Shown here: positions 25,025 through 35,151 of the stretch, one piece after another
How the letters are laid out: each line of letters starts with the position of its first letter
How positions within the stretch are numbered: position 1 is the stretch's first letter
Position numbers and translations under genes: made by a program
Notes under the pieces: generated by a model
Seen by the model: the letters and a program-made list of their open reading frames with translations, nothing else
What the model was told of the DNA's origin: nothing
Databases searched by the model: none
From: Acidobacteriota bacterium
Lineage (GTDB): Bacteria > Acidobacteriota > Blastocatellia > Pyrinomonadales > Pyrinomonadaceae
Length of the DNA: 64,000 nt
Direction of reading: 5' to 3'
Assembly: GCA_019239425.1 (NCBI GenBank)
Contig: JAFAZX010000006.1
Coordinates: 62,001-126,000, forward strand

Positions 25025-26920
25025 ATGACAAAGAGAAGCCGTCCGCTCGCCTCCCTCCTCCTCTCCGTTCTTCTGACCGCGGCCGTCTCCGCGGCGGCCC
25101 TGGCCCCGCCCGCGAACGACAACTTCGCCAACGCGACGACGCTCAACGGCAACTCCGGCTTCGTCTCCGGCACCAACGTCGAGGCCACCAAGGAGGCCGG
25201 CGAGCCGAACCACGCGGGCGTCGCGGGCGGCGCCTCCGTCTGGTACAGGTGGCAGGCGCCCTCGCCGGGCACTCTCACCGTCAACACCTCGGGCAGCAAC
25301 TTCAACACGACGCTCGCCGTCTATCCCGGCGCGGCCGTGGGCGCCCTGACCTCTGTCGGGAGCAACGACGACGTGAGCGGCACCGACCACACCAGCCGCG
25401 TCTCCGTCACCGTCAACGCCGGCACGACCTACCAGATCGCCGTGGACGGCTCGGGCGGCGAGACCGGCAGCGTCGCGCTCAACTGGAGCTTCACCTCGTC
25501 CTGCTTCTACAGCTTCAACCCGTCCGCCGGCGACGGGTTCAATGCCGACGCGCAACCGCGCACCATCACGGTAATCACACAGACCGGGTGCCCCTGGACG
25601 GCCGTGAGCAACAACAGCTTCCTCACCATAGACTCCGGCGCTTCGGGCAACGGCACCGGCCTCGTCTCGTACTCCGCCGCCGCCAACCCGAGCCTCTTCG
25701 CGCGCCAAGGCACGTTCACCATCGCCGGGCGTACCTACTCCGTCATCCAGACGGGCAGGCAGATGCAGATGAGCGCCAGCTCCGTGAGCGTGAGCGAGGC
25801 GGCGCGGAAGGTCACGCTCACGGTCTACCAGACGGGCAGCCCCGTGTCGGCGGTGACGGTCAATTACGCGACCGCGGACGGGACGGCGGGGCGGCGTGGG
25901 GACTACACGCAGACGCTCGGGACGCTCGCCTTCGCCGCGGGCGACAAGTCGAAGACCGTCACTGTCTTCGTCACCGACGACGTGTTCGCGGAGCCGGACG
26001 AGAGCTTCACGTTCAACCTCTCGAACCCGTTCAACGACCCGAACTTCATCTCAATCGGCTCGCCGAGCAGCACGACCGTCAACATCCAGAGCGACGACAT
26101 CACGACCGGCCTCAACCCCGTCACCGACCCGGGCTTCAGCCCGGACTTCTTCGTCCGCCAGCACTACGTCGATTTCCTCAACCGCGAGGCCGACCCCTCG
26201 GGGCTCACCTACTGGACGAATCAGACGATGAGCTGCGGCAGCCCCAACGTCGAAGTCTGCCGCATCAACGTCTCGGCCGCTTTCCTGGTCTCCATCGAGT
26301 TCCAGAACTCGGGCTTCCTCGCCTACCGCATGTACAAGGCCGCCTACGGCGACGCGACCTCGCCGGGCGTGGCGGGCACCGTGCCCGTCATCCGCCTCGA
26401 AGATTTCCTGCCCGACACGCAGCGCATCGGCCGCGACGTCATCGTCGGGGCCACCGGCTGGGAGGCGCAGCTCGAAGCGAACAAGCAGGCGTACGCGCTT
26501 GAGTTCGTACAGCGCCCACGCTTCCAGGCGGCCTTCCCCTTCACGATGTCCGTCGGGGAGTACGTCGACAAGCTGATCGCCAACACCGGCTCGGCCATCT
26601 CGCCGGCCGAGCGCGACCAGCTCATCGCGGAGATGCTGGCGAACAACACTCCGCCGATCTCGCGGCGCGCGTCCGTGCTGCGCAAGGTCGCGGAGGACGC
26701 AGACCTCCAGGCCGCCGAGTTCAACCGCGCCTTCGTGCTGATGGCCTACTACGGCTACCTCCGCCGCAACCCCGACGACCCGCCCGAGCCGGCCTCCAAC
26801 TTCTCCGGCTGGAAGTTCTGGCTCGACAAGCTCAACCAATTTAACGGCAACTACATTCAGGCCGAGATAGTCAAAGCCTTCCTCTCATCCGCCGAATACC
26901 GCCAGCGCTTCGGCCCGTGA
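25025..26920 (+). CDS. Secreted Calx-beta and DUF4214 domain protein
   Basis: 631 residues from ATG 25025 with a signal peptide of about 24 residues. After APPANDNFANATTL comes a pre-peptidase-like beta sandwich (to about 155). A BACON-like Ig fold follows (about 155-245, TVITQTGCPWTAVSNNSFLT), then a Calx-beta domain (about 245-355, VNYATADGTAGRRGDYTQTL). The C-terminal 260 residues carry DUF4214 segments (QHYVDFLNREADPSGLTYW and GYLRRNPDDPPEPASNFSGW). Such proteins are cell-surface or secreted; DUF4214 is often linked to S-layer or adhesion proteins. Role not known. Confidence 0.85.
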   Translation: MTKRSRPLASLLLSVLLTAAVSAAALAPPANDNFANATTLNGNSGFVSGTNVEATKEAGEPNHAGVAGGASVWYRWQAPSPGTLTVNTSGSNFNTTLAVYPGAAVGALTSVGSNDDVSGTDHTSRVSVTVNAGTTYQIAVDGSGGETGSVALNWSFTSSCFYSFNPSAGDGFNADAQPRTITVITQTGCPWTAVSNNSFLTIDSGASGNGTGLVSYSAAANPSLFARQGTFTIAGRTYSVIQTGRQMQMSASSVSVSEAARKVTLTVYQTGSPVSAVTVNYATADGTAGRRGDYTQTLGTLAFAAGDKSKTVTVFVTDDVFAEPDESFTFNLSNPFNDPNFISIGSPSSTTVNIQSDDITTGLNPVTDPGFSPDFFVRQHYVDFLNREADPSGLTYWTNQTMSCGSPNVEVCRINVSAAFLVSIEFQNSGFLAYRMYKAAYGDATSPGVAGTVPVIRLEDFLPDTQRIGRDVIVGATGWEAQLEANKQAYALEFVQRPRFQAAFPFTMSVGEYVDKLIANTGSAISPAERDQLIAEMLANNTPPISRRASVLRKVAEDADLQAAEFNRAFVLMAYYGYLRRNPDDPPEPASNFSGWKFWLDKLNQFNGNYIQAEIVKAFLSSAEYRQRFGP

Positions 26921-26924
26921 GAAT

Positions 26925-27004
26925 GAAAGGATGAAGGATGAAGGCGGAAGGATGAAGGGAAGACCTCATCCCTTCATCCTTCCGCCTTCATCCTTCATCC
27001 TTCT
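26925..27004. repeat. Intergenic palindrome, family C (GGATGAA-type)
   Basis: Arms of about 34 bases built from tandem GGATGAA/GGCGGAA heptamers (AAAGGATGAAGGATGAAGGC) and their complement, with a loop near AGACC. It begins five bases after the DUF4214 gene stop. The second copy lies at 28086-28172. Confidence 0.9.
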
Positions 27005-27015
27005 GAATCCGTACC

Positions 27016-27045
27016 TTGACACTCGCCGGAGGCGCTCGTTACACT
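27016..27045 (+). promoter_or_regulatory. Candidate promoter of mdh
   Basis: Perfect TTGACA at 27016-27021 and TACACT at 27040-27045, spaced 18 bases, follow directly after the family C palindrome. The leader would be about 100 bases. Confidence 0.5.
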
Positions 27046-27118
27046 CGCGCTCTTCCAACAGCGACAATCGGGCGCGGGTTTATGCCTTAATCCGTCGCGC
27101 GGACGTACGTTCTATTGA

Positions 27119-28084
<966 letters not shown>

Positions 28085-28085
28085 A

Positions 28086-28172
28086 CGGAAGGATGAAGGC
28101 GGAAGGATGAAGGCGGAAGGAAAAGCCCACGGCTCTTTCTTCATCCTTCATCCTTCCGCCTTCATCCTTTCA
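28086..28172. repeat. Intergenic palindrome, family C
   Basis: The left arm is tandem GGAAGGATGAAGGC units directly after the mdh stop. The right arm is the complement, ending four bases before the convergent serine hydrolase stop. It occupies the whole gap between the two genes and could act as a two-way terminator. Confidence 0.9.
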
Positions 28173-28176
28173 TCTG

Positions 28177-29865
28177 TCACTTCACCTTCTTCGCGGGCGT
28201 GTCGCCGCCGCCCTGGTGGAGAATGACGCCCGTGGCCCTGCCTTCGGCGTCGGTCTGGAATTCGAGCTGCGCGTCGAACGCCCTGACGAAGAAGAGCTTC
28301 TCCGACGCGGCGAAGATTTCGTACTCGGGCTGCCCCGTCGCCTGCGTGAAGAGCTGGTCGCCCCTGCGCGTGACGGCGATGGAGAAGCCCGGCCTCAGCT
28401 CGTAGACGCCGACGTAGCGTTCGAGCACCTCGGGCGTGAGCTTCACCGCCTCCCTCTCCTTCGGCAGGGGCTTGTCCGTCCGCGCCGCGCTCGTCGGCGG
28501 CCCGATGCGGCGCGTCACCTTCAACCCCGTCACCTTCCCCGCCGCGTCCTTCGCGAAGGTCAGCCTGTCCAGACCCTCCGGCTCGTAGAAGAAGACGGTC
28601 GGCGAGAGCGGGAAGATTTCGTTCTGCCGCCCCGCGTTCCTCTGGATCGTCAGCTTCGTGCCGTCGCGCCTGACGGTGTAAGTCTCGCGCTCGTTGATCT
28701 GGTAGACGCCGACGAGCGCGTCCATCTCTTCCGGCTTGAGCTGCACGGCGACCGAAGGGCGCAGGGGCTTGCCCGCCGCGAGCGCCGCCAGCTTGAAGGC
28801 GACGGGGTCGGGCGAAGAGTAGTCGCGGTTCGTCAGCACGGCGACGTAGACGCGGTCTTCGGGCAGGCGGATGCCGTCGGTGGTGAAGCCCTGTATGCCG
28901 CCGCCGTGCTCGATGACGGTGCGCCCCTCGTACTGCCACTCGGCCCAGCCGAAGCCGTAGCCGGTCGGAGTCCCGTCCTTCAAGACGTAAGGCGTCCAGG
29001 CCCTCTGCAGCGAAGCCCGCTTCAGCAGCTTCTCCGTGTAGAGCGACGCGTCCCACAGCGCGAGGTCGTCCACCGTCGAGAGGAGCGAGCCGGCCGCGTA
29101 GGGCTGCGTCATCGAAATGTAGTCCGAGTTTTCCAAGCCCTCCTTCGACATCGTGTAGCCGGGCACGCGGCGCGGGATGACGCGCGCGGCGCTGCCGTAG
29201 AAGGTGTGCGTCATGCCGAGCGGCCCGAAGATGTTCTTCTGCAGGAACTGCTCGTAGGTCATCCCCGACACCTTCTCGATGATCGCGCCGAGGAGGAAGT
29301 AGCCGGAGTTGTTGTAAGCCCACTGCTCGCCGGGCGCGAAGTCGGGCGGCTCGTTCTTGAAGAGGTCGATGACCTCGGCGACGGCCATGTCGTTCCGCAA
29401 CAACTTGTGCCACGCCGGGATGGACGTGTAGCTCTTGATGCCCGAGGTGTGCGTCAGGAGGTGCTCGACGGTGACGACGCGCCCCTTCGCGGGGTAGTCT
29501 GGGAAGAACTTCGTCATGTCGTCGGAGAGCGAGAGCTTGCCCTGCTCTGCGAGCAGGAGGATGGAGGCGGCCGTGAACTGCTTCGTGATGGAGCCGAGGC
29601 GGAAGACCATGTCCGGCTCGACCTTCACGCCCAGCTCCACGTCCGCCAGGCCGTAGCCTTTGCGTAGAAGCGTCTTCCCGTTCTTGACGACGATGACGGC
29701 CGCGCCCGGCTCGTTCGGCGGGTAGGCCTTCGACATAAGCTCGTCCATCTCCCTGACGGCCGGCTCGTCCTGCGCGAAGGCGGGCGCCGCCTGAAAGGTG
29801 AGGAGGAGTAAGAGCGCCGCCAGCGAAAGCAGAGCGCCGCGCCGCGTCCGACGTGCGAGGGTCAT
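28177..29865 (-). CDS. Secreted serine hydrolase, class C beta-lactamase-related
   Basis: 562 residues from ATG at 29865, chosen because AAGGAGA lies upstream; GTG 29901 is an alternative without one. Signal peptide to about residue 31. The three class C motifs are present: SxxK as Ser92-Ile-Thr-Lys95 (RLGSITKQFTAA), YxN in WAYNNSGYFLLGAI, and HGG in IEHGGGIQGFTTDG. The catalytic domain ends near 375. Two DUF3471-like beta domains follow (each with VGVYxxxxG-type starts: LVGVYQINE, YVGVYELRP). Esterase or D-amino-peptidase activity is as likely as beta-lactam cleavage. Confidence 0.92.
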   Translation of the reverse strand: MTLARRTRRGALLSLAALLLLLTFQAAPAFAQDEPAVREMDELMSKAYPPNEPGAAVIVVKNGKTLLRKGYGLADVELGVKVEPDMVFRLGSITKQFTAASILLLAEQGKLSLSDDMTKFFPDYPAKGRVVTVEHLLTHTSGIKSYTSIPAWHKLLRNDMAVAEVIDLFKNEPPDFAPGEQWAYNNSGYFLLGAIIEKVSGMTYEQFLQKNIFGPLGMTHTFYGSAARVIPRRVPGYTMSKEGLENSDYISMTQPYAAGSLLSTVDDLALWDASLYTEKLLKRASLQRAWTPYVLKDGTPTGYGFGWAEWQYEGRTVIEHGGGIQGFTTDGIRLPEDRVYVAVLTNRDYSSPDPVAFKLAALAAGKPLRPSVAVQLKPEEMDALVGVYQINERETYTVRRDGTKLTIQRNAGRQNEIFPLSPTVFFYEPEGLDRLTFAKDAAGKVTGLKVTRRIGPPTSAARTDKPLPKEREAVKLTPEVLERYVGVYELRPGFSIAVTRRGDQLFTQATGQPEYEIFAASEKLFFVRAFDAQLEFQTDAEGRATGVILHQGGGDTPAKKVK

Positions 29866-29937
29866 TCTTCGTGTCTCCTTGGGTGAAAGTTTCGAGGTCA
29901 CGCGGCCAGCACTCTATTCCGCGCGGCCTGCGGGCGT

Positions 29938-29967
29938 CAACACCTCCAAAACGCAAACTGCTATAAT
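29938..29967 (+). promoter_or_regulatory. Candidate promoter for the glycosidase gene
   Basis: Perfect TATAAT at 29962-29967 with TCAACA 18 bases upstream. It lies between divergent genes, 55 bases before the proposed TTG start. Confidence 0.45.
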
Positions 29968-30021
29968 GCGCCCGCAGTCACGAGAGCGATAAGAGACAAG
30001 CGCCCCTCCGGAGCTTCCCGT

Positions 30022-32817
30022 TTGAGCAGTCATAACGTTCGCATTCCGAATGCGCTCCGCCGCCCGGTGCTGGCCGCACTGCTCGCCGCCGTCTGCCTGA
30101 CGGCCGCCGCGGGGCAGACGCCTCAGCCTTCGCCCGCCAACGCGCTCACGCCCAGGTTCGAGCTGAAGTCGAGCGGACTCCGCCTGGAGCGGCGCACACG
30201 TCCGGGCGCGTTCTTCGACGTGCTCGGGCGCAAGTCGGCGGTCTTCGGGTACGAGCACAGGCAGGCGGAGGCGTGGGCCTACCCTCTGCAGATTCTCGAC
30301 GGGTTCGAGCTGTCGTTCCGCGTCGAGGGCTACCCGCTCGAGTTCAAGGGTTCGGACACGGCGGCCCTCATCGAAGTGCGCCCCGAGGCGACGACCATCA
30401 CATACTCGCACGCCGCCTTCACCGTCAGGCAGATCATCTACGCGCCGCTCGACGAGGCGGGCGTCGTGATGCTGCTCGACGTCGACTCGGCGCTGCCCGT
30501 CGCGGTCACGGCGCGCTTCCGGCCGCGCCTGAAATTGATGTGGCCCGCGGCCTCGGCGACCCCTTCGCTTTCGTGGGACGAGAAGCAGCGCGCCTACTTC
30601 ATCTACGAAGAGACCGGGCGCTACGCCGGCATGGTCGGCAGCCCGGCCGCGCGCGACGTGTCCGTCATGCCCTACCAGGAGGAGCCGCGCGACGTGCCCG
30701 CCGAGTTCCGCATGGAGGTGCCGGCTTCGGAACTGAAGTCTAACTTCATCCCCATCGTCATCGCCGGGAGCGTGAAGGGGCGCGAAGAGGCGCGCGCGAC
30801 CTACGCGCGGCTGCTCGGCTCGGCCCGCGCGCTGTACGAGCAGAACGTCGAGCACTACCGCCGCCTGCGCGACGAGACGACCTCGGTCGAGACGCCCGAC
30901 GAGCGCGTCAACGAGGCCTTCGCGTGGGCAAAGGTCGGCATCGACAAGGCCTTCGTCGAGAACCCGCTGCTCGGGCTCGGGCTCGTCGCGGGCTTCCGCA
31001 CGGCGGGCGAGTCCGAGCGCCCCGGCTTCGCCTGGTTCTTCGGCCGCGACGCGCTCTGGACGGCGCTCGCGCTCGACGCCTACGGCGACTTCGAGGGCGC
31101 GCGTGGCGCGCTCGACTTCCTCAAAAAGTACCAGCGCGCCGACGGCAAAATCCCGCACGAGATTTCGCAGAGCGCGTCGCTCGTCCCGTGGTTCACGGAC
31201 TACCCTTACGCCTGGGCCAGCGCCGACGCCACGCCGCTCTACATCATCGCGCACGCCGACTACTTCCGCGCGAGCGGCGACGTGAAGTACCTGCGCGCGA
31301 ACTGGGACTCCATCGTCAGGGCCTACCGCTTCACGAAGGCGACCGACACGGACGGGAACGGGCTCGTCGAGAACACGAACTTCGGCCACGGCTGGGTCGA
31401 GGGCGGCTCGCTCTACCCGCCGCACGAAGAGATTTACATGCAGGGCCTCTGGGTCGAGGCGCTGCGCGGCGTCGAGGAGATGGCCGCCGCGCTCGACGAA
31501 GAGGGGCTGGCCGCCGAGACCGGGGAGGCGGCCGAGCGCGTGTCCGAAGCAATCGAGAAGACGTACTGGCTTGATGACAGAGGCCTCTACGCCTTCGCCA
31601 CCAACCGCCCGCGGACGGAGCCGCGCGAGGCCGACAAGGGGCCGAACCAGGAGCGCCGACAGCAGAGGATGAACGAGCAGGACAAGTCGGCGCTCTACGA
31701 CGAAGACACGGTGCTGCCGGCCGTCCCGCTCTGGTTCGGCGTGCTCGAAGAGGAGCGCGCCCAGCGCGAGATAGACCGCCTCGGCTCCGGCCACATCGCG
31801 ACCGACTGGGGCGCGCGCATCATCTCGGACGAGAGCCGCCTGTACGACCCCCTCTCTTATCACAGCGGTTCGGTCTGGCCTCTCTTCACGGGCTGGGCCA
31901 GCATGGGCGCGTACGCTTACGGCCGGCCGCACGTCGGCTTTCAGGCCCTGATGTCGAACGTGCTCCTGCGCGAGCAGGGCGCGCTCGGCTACACGACCGA
32001 GCTGCTCTCCGGCGACTACAACGCGCCCTTCGGCCGCTCCTCGCACCATCAGGTCTGGTCGGAGGCGATGACCGTCACGCCGCTCCTGCGCGGCCTGCTC
32101 GGGATCGAAGTCAAAGACCATGGCTCGACCGTCCGTGTCGCGCCGCAACTGCCGGCCGACTGGAACAACGTCACCGTGCGCCGCGTGCGCGCGGGCGAGA
32201 GTCAGTTCGACTTCATTCTCGACCGCTCCGACGGCGTGATGCGCATCATGATCTTCTACCCCGAGAAGCAGGAGGCGCGCCCCCCCGTCAAAATAGAGCT
32301 CGCCCCGGCCTTCCCCCTCGACGCGCGCGTCAAGTCGGTCGAGGTCGGCGACAAGCCCCTCGCCTTCAGGATTGAGCGCGTGGGCGACACGCAGTCTGCC
32401 GTCTTCGAGGTTGACCCGCAGCAGGCCGGCCTCCCCTTCATGGAGCGGAGGATGTTGACGGTCGTCGTCAAGTACGAAGAGGGCGTCGACGTCTTCGTCA
32501 GGCGCGAGGCGCCGCGGCCGGGCGACACGAACACGGGGCTGCGCGTGCTCCGCTCGCGCGTGGAGAAGGACTGGCTGCGGCTGCTCGTCGAAGGTCTCCC
32601 GGGGCGCGTCTACACGCTCAACGTCAGGGGGCCGAGGCCGAACGGCGTGTCCGGTCTCTACGAAGGCGTGTCCGCCACGTCCGGGCCGGGCGGCGAGCGC
32701 TCCATCGGCATCGAGTTCAAGGGCGAGCCCGGGCGCTACGTGCGGCGCGAGATCGCCGTGCCGCTCGGCCCGCCCGCGCCCAGGCGCGCCCCGAAGCCGA
32801 ACCCCTTGGATTGGTGA
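30022..32817 (+). CDS. Exported (alpha/alpha)6 glycosidase, glycogen-debranching (GDE_C)-like
   Basis: 931 residues. No ATG fits the N-terminus; TTG 30022 follows CGGAG and gives a signal peptide (residues about 12-31). A beta-sandwich region (about 40-270) precedes the helical toroid (about 290-720). There, FAWFFGRDALWTALAL, GKIPHEISQ and the acidic DTDGNGLVENTNFGHGWVEGG are typical of amylo-1,6-glucosidase C-terminal/GH15- and GH63-like enzymes. SVWPLFTGWASMGAYAYGRP forms a later helix pair. A beta-rich tail completes it. The glycan substrate is unknown; export argues against a role in cytoplasmic glycogen. Confidence 0.8.
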   Translation: MSSHNVRIPNALRRPVLAALLAAVCLTAAAGQTPQPSPANALTPRFELKSSGLRLERRTRPGAFFDVLGRKSAVFGYEHRQAEAWAYPLQILDGFELSFRVEGYPLEFKGSDTAALIEVRPEATTITYSHAAFTVRQIIYAPLDEAGVVMLLDVDSALPVAVTARFRPRLKLMWPAASATPSLSWDEKQRAYFIYEETGRYAGMVGSPAARDVSVMPYQEEPRDVPAEFRMEVPASELKSNFIPIVIAGSVKGREEARATYARLLGSARALYEQNVEHYRRLRDETTSVETPDERVNEAFAWAKVGIDKAFVENPLLGLGLVAGFRTAGESERPGFAWFFGRDALWTALALDAYGDFEGARGALDFLKKYQRADGKIPHEISQSASLVPWFTDYPYAWASADATPLYIIAHADYFRASGDVKYLRANWDSIVRAYRFTKATDTDGNGLVENTNFGHGWVEGGSLYPPHEEIYMQGLWVEALRGVEEMAAALDEEGLAAETGEAAERVSEAIEKTYWLDDRGLYAFATNRPRTEPREADKGPNQERRQQRMNEQDKSALYDEDTVLPAVPLWFGVLEEERAQREIDRLGSGHIATDWGARIISDESRLYDPLSYHSGSVWPLFTGWASMGAYAYGRPHVGFQALMSNVLLREQGALGYTTELLSGDYNAPFGRSSHHQVWSEAMTVTPLLRGLLGIEVKDHGSTVRVAPQLPADWNNVTVRRVRAGESQFDFILDRSDGVMRIMIFYPEKQEARPPVKIELAPAFPLDARVKSVEVGDKPLAFRIERVGDTQSAVFEVDPQQAGLPFMERRMLTVVVKYEEGVDVFVRREAPRPGDTNTGLRVLRSRVEKDWLRLLVEGLPGRVYTLNVRGPRPNGVSGLYEGVSATSGPGGERSIGIEFKGEPGRYVRREIAVPLGPPAPRRAPKPNPLDW

Positions 32818-32873
32818 CTAGTGCGTCGCGCCGCCGCTTCGTGTCATAATGTGGCTTCTTTTAAATAGGCAAG

Positions 32874-33856
32874 ATGGACGAACAGACGCAGGCGAGAGAG
32901 CTTCTGAAGTCTTTGGCGGAGGACTTGGCCGAGTCGGCCGCGTACCTGCGCGAGCTGGGCGTGGAGGGTTTGGAAGGCTTAGACGTGCTGGCGCTCGAAG
33001 CGCCCGCGCCCGAGGAGCCGCAGAAGACACAGGCCCCCGTCCCGGCCGCGCTCCGCCGCAACGCGACCGCGGAGCAGCAGCAGCCGCCGCCGCCGCAGAG
33101 GACGACGCTGCCCCCACCGCCGCCCCCCACCACGAGTCAGGCCGCGAGGCCGCAGCCGACGGGGTCGTCCCTCCCGCCCCCGCTACAGACCCGAGCGGAT
33201 ATGTCCAGGAAACCCGTCCGCAAACCTTCACCCGACCCGCCCGAGCCGCGCGAGACGCTCTTCGGCGACATCACGCCGCAGGACGAGCTGAGCCTCGGCC
33301 AGCCCGGCGAGACCTTCGAAGACATACGCGCGGACATCGGCGAGTGCGTCCGCTGCCCCTTACACGAGGGGCGCAAGCACATCGTCCACACGGAGGGGAA
33401 GCCGGGGGCGCGTCTGATGTTCGTCGGCGAGGCGCCGGGCGCCGACGAGGACGAATCGGGCAGGCCGTTCGTCGGCCGCGCCGGACAGCTCCTCAACAAG
33501 ATCATCGAGGCCATCGGCCTCAAGCGCGAGGACGTGCTCATCGGCAACGTCAACCGCTGCCGCCCGCCCGGCAACCGCACGCCGACGATAGAGGAGGCGC
33601 GCACCTGCAAGCCCTTCCTCCTGCGCGAAATCAACGTCGCGCGCCCCGAAGTGATCGTCGTCCTCGGCAACACGGCGATGAAGAATCTGCTCGACACGAA
33701 GGAGGGCATCACGCGCCTGCGCGGCCAGTTCCAGGACTACCGCGGCATCAAGGTCATGCCCACCTTCCACCCGGCCTACCTCCTGCGCGACCCCTCGAAG
33801 AAGCGCGAGGTCTGGGACGACATGAAGAAGGTGCGCGACTACCTCAACGAGACGAA

Positions 33857-33872
<16 letters not shown>
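32874..33872 (+). CDS. Family 4 (Fe-S) uracil-DNA glycosylase with long N-terminal extension
   Basis: 332 residues; the enzyme domain starts near 150. Four cysteines for the 4Fe-4S cluster are present (Cys158, Cys161, Cys229, Cys245, the last two 15 residues apart). Motif A is GEAPGADEDESGRPFVGRAG and motif B PTFHPAYLLRD with His299. It removes uracil from DNA. The 150-residue extension is a short helix region followed by a proline/glutamine-rich linker, seen in other bacterial members. The last three codons and the stop fall in a family B repeat, so the C-terminal SRQ is repeat-encoded. Confidence 0.93.
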
Positions 33873-33966
<94 letters not shown>

Positions 33967-33973
33967 TTAAATT

Positions 33974-34561
33974 ATGCAGGACTCACTCTTCAGCGGGCAG
34001 GGGCCGGAGCCGACCGAGACGGTCGAGGAGATTAACGAGGAACTGCTGCGGCGCGCGAAGCGTCTGCCGGAGTTCAGGGAGCGCATCTTCATCTTCGGCG
34101 AGGGGCCGACGAAGGCGAAGGCGGCGGTCGTCGGCGAATCGCCCGGCCCGCCGGACATCGAGTCGGGAAGGCCGTTCATGGGGCCGGCCGGGCAGATGCT
34201 CGAACGCATTCTGGGGAGCATCGGGCTGGCGCGCGCCGACTGTTATTTAACGAACGTCATCAAGGTCATCAGCCAGGGCGACGAGATCACGCCCGAGTGG
34301 CTCTCGCTCTTCACGCCCTACCTCCACCGCGAGCTGGCCGCCGCGCGCCCACGCGTCATCATCGCCTTCGGCAACACGCCGACGCGCGCGCTGCTCCACA
34401 CCAAAAAGCCCATCTCGCAGATGCGCGGCGAATTCCACGACCACGAAGGGATTCCTCTGATGCCGACCTTCAACCCGGCCTACCTCCTCCGCGACCCGAC
34501 CAAGAAGCGCGAGGTCTGGGAGGACATGAAGAAAGTCCGCGCCCTCCTCGCCTCCGGCTGA
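33974..34561 (+). CDS. Uracil-DNA glycosylase-like protein lacking the Fe-S cysteines
   Basis: 195 residues, same fold as the preceding gene: GESPGPPDIESGRPFMGPAG aligns with motif A, FGNTPTRALLHTKKPI with the middle, and PTFNPAYLLRDPTKKREVWE with motif B and the C-terminal helix. Only one cysteine (Cys90) remains, so no 4Fe-4S cluster can form as in family 4. The motif B His is replaced by Asn167, and motif A has PPD for the usual ADE. Either a different base-excision specificity or a non-catalytic paralogue. Adjacent orientation suggests ancient tandem duplication. Confidence 0.8.
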   Translation: MQDSLFSGQGPEPTETVEEINEELLRRAKRLPEFRERIFIFGEGPTKAKAAVVGESPGPPDIESGRPFMGPAGQMLERILGSIGLARADCYLTNVIKVISQGDEITPEWLSLFTPYLHRELAAARPRVIIAFGNTPTRALLHTKKPISQMRGEFHDHEGIPLMPTFNPAYLLRDPTKKREVWEDMKKVRALLASG

Positions 34562-34571
34562 ACCGTTCAAA

Positions 34572-34646
34572 AAAACCACAGAGACACAGAGGCACAGCTT
34601 GTTGAGTCATCCTCTTCAAGCTGTGCCTCTGTGTCTCTGTGGTTAA
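34572..34646. repeat. Intergenic palindrome, family A
   Basis: AAACCACAGAGACACAGAGG, CACAGCTTG and the complementary arm surround a loop near TGAGTCATCCTC. It lies between the convergent glycosylase-like and small secreted protein genes. Confidence 0.92.
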
Positions 34647-34667
34647 AACCTCAGAGAGGAGGCGCGA

Positions 34668-35048
34668 CTACAGTCCGCAGTCGGCCACCGTGTCGTTGGT
34701 GATCGTCCAAGTGGCGGCGCCGCCGCAGTTGACCGGCGCCGAGAGGAAACACCCGTCGCCGTCCTCCGCCACGACCTTGACCTGCGCCTGCGAGCAGGTC
34801 ACGTCCTCGACGTTGAACGACTGGCCGGGGGCGATGGCCGTGCCGTTGAGCTGGTCTCCCCCCCAGTTGTCCGTGTCCACCGGCGACAGGTAGACGTGGA
34901 CGATCTGGCGGGTGGAGCTGTTCACCACGTTGATCGAGTTAGACCGCGCACGCGCACTCGAAAGCAGCGGCAGCGCCGCGAGGACGCAGAGGGCTGCCAT
35001 GAGGGCGAAGGGGCGACGGGCAACGCGCTTGACTCGTGAGTCTTTCAT
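34668..35048 (-). CDS. Small secreted protein of unknown function
   Basis: 126 residues from the ATG at 35048, preceded by AAAGGAG. A signal peptide ends near residue 35. The mature part has NVVNSSTRQIVHVYLSP, then WGGDQLNGTAIAPGQSF and a C-terminal half with four cysteines. A core of YxSP, WGxD and a cysteine plus acidic EDGDGC pattern recurs in small bacterial exoproteins of unknown role that databases often mislabel. It lies downstream of the 1677-residue exoprotein gene, in the same orientation, behind a hairpin. Confidence 0.7.
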   Translation of the reverse strand: MKDSRVKRVARRPFALMAALCVLAALPLLSSARARSNSINVVNSSTRQIVHVYLSPVDTDNWGGDQLNGTAIAPGQSFNVEDVTCSQAQVKVVAEDGDGCFLSAPVNCGGAATWTITNDTVADCGL

Positions 35049-35107
35049 CTCAAACTCCTTTCGTCTCGTTTGAAGCGGGGCTGACACCCGCACCGAAAGT
35101 TGTCGGC

Positions 35108-35134
35108 GGGCCGCGCCGGGTTAGGGCGCGGCCC
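35108..35134 (-). terminator. Probable hairpin terminator after the giant exoprotein gene
   Basis: A perfect 10-base stem (GGGCCGCGCC with GGCGCGGCCC) and seven-base loop lie 18 bases downstream of the stop on the minus strand. There is no clear T-run; it may be factor-dependent. Confidence 0.45.
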
Positions 35135-35151
35135 TGCGGGGTGCCGGCCGC

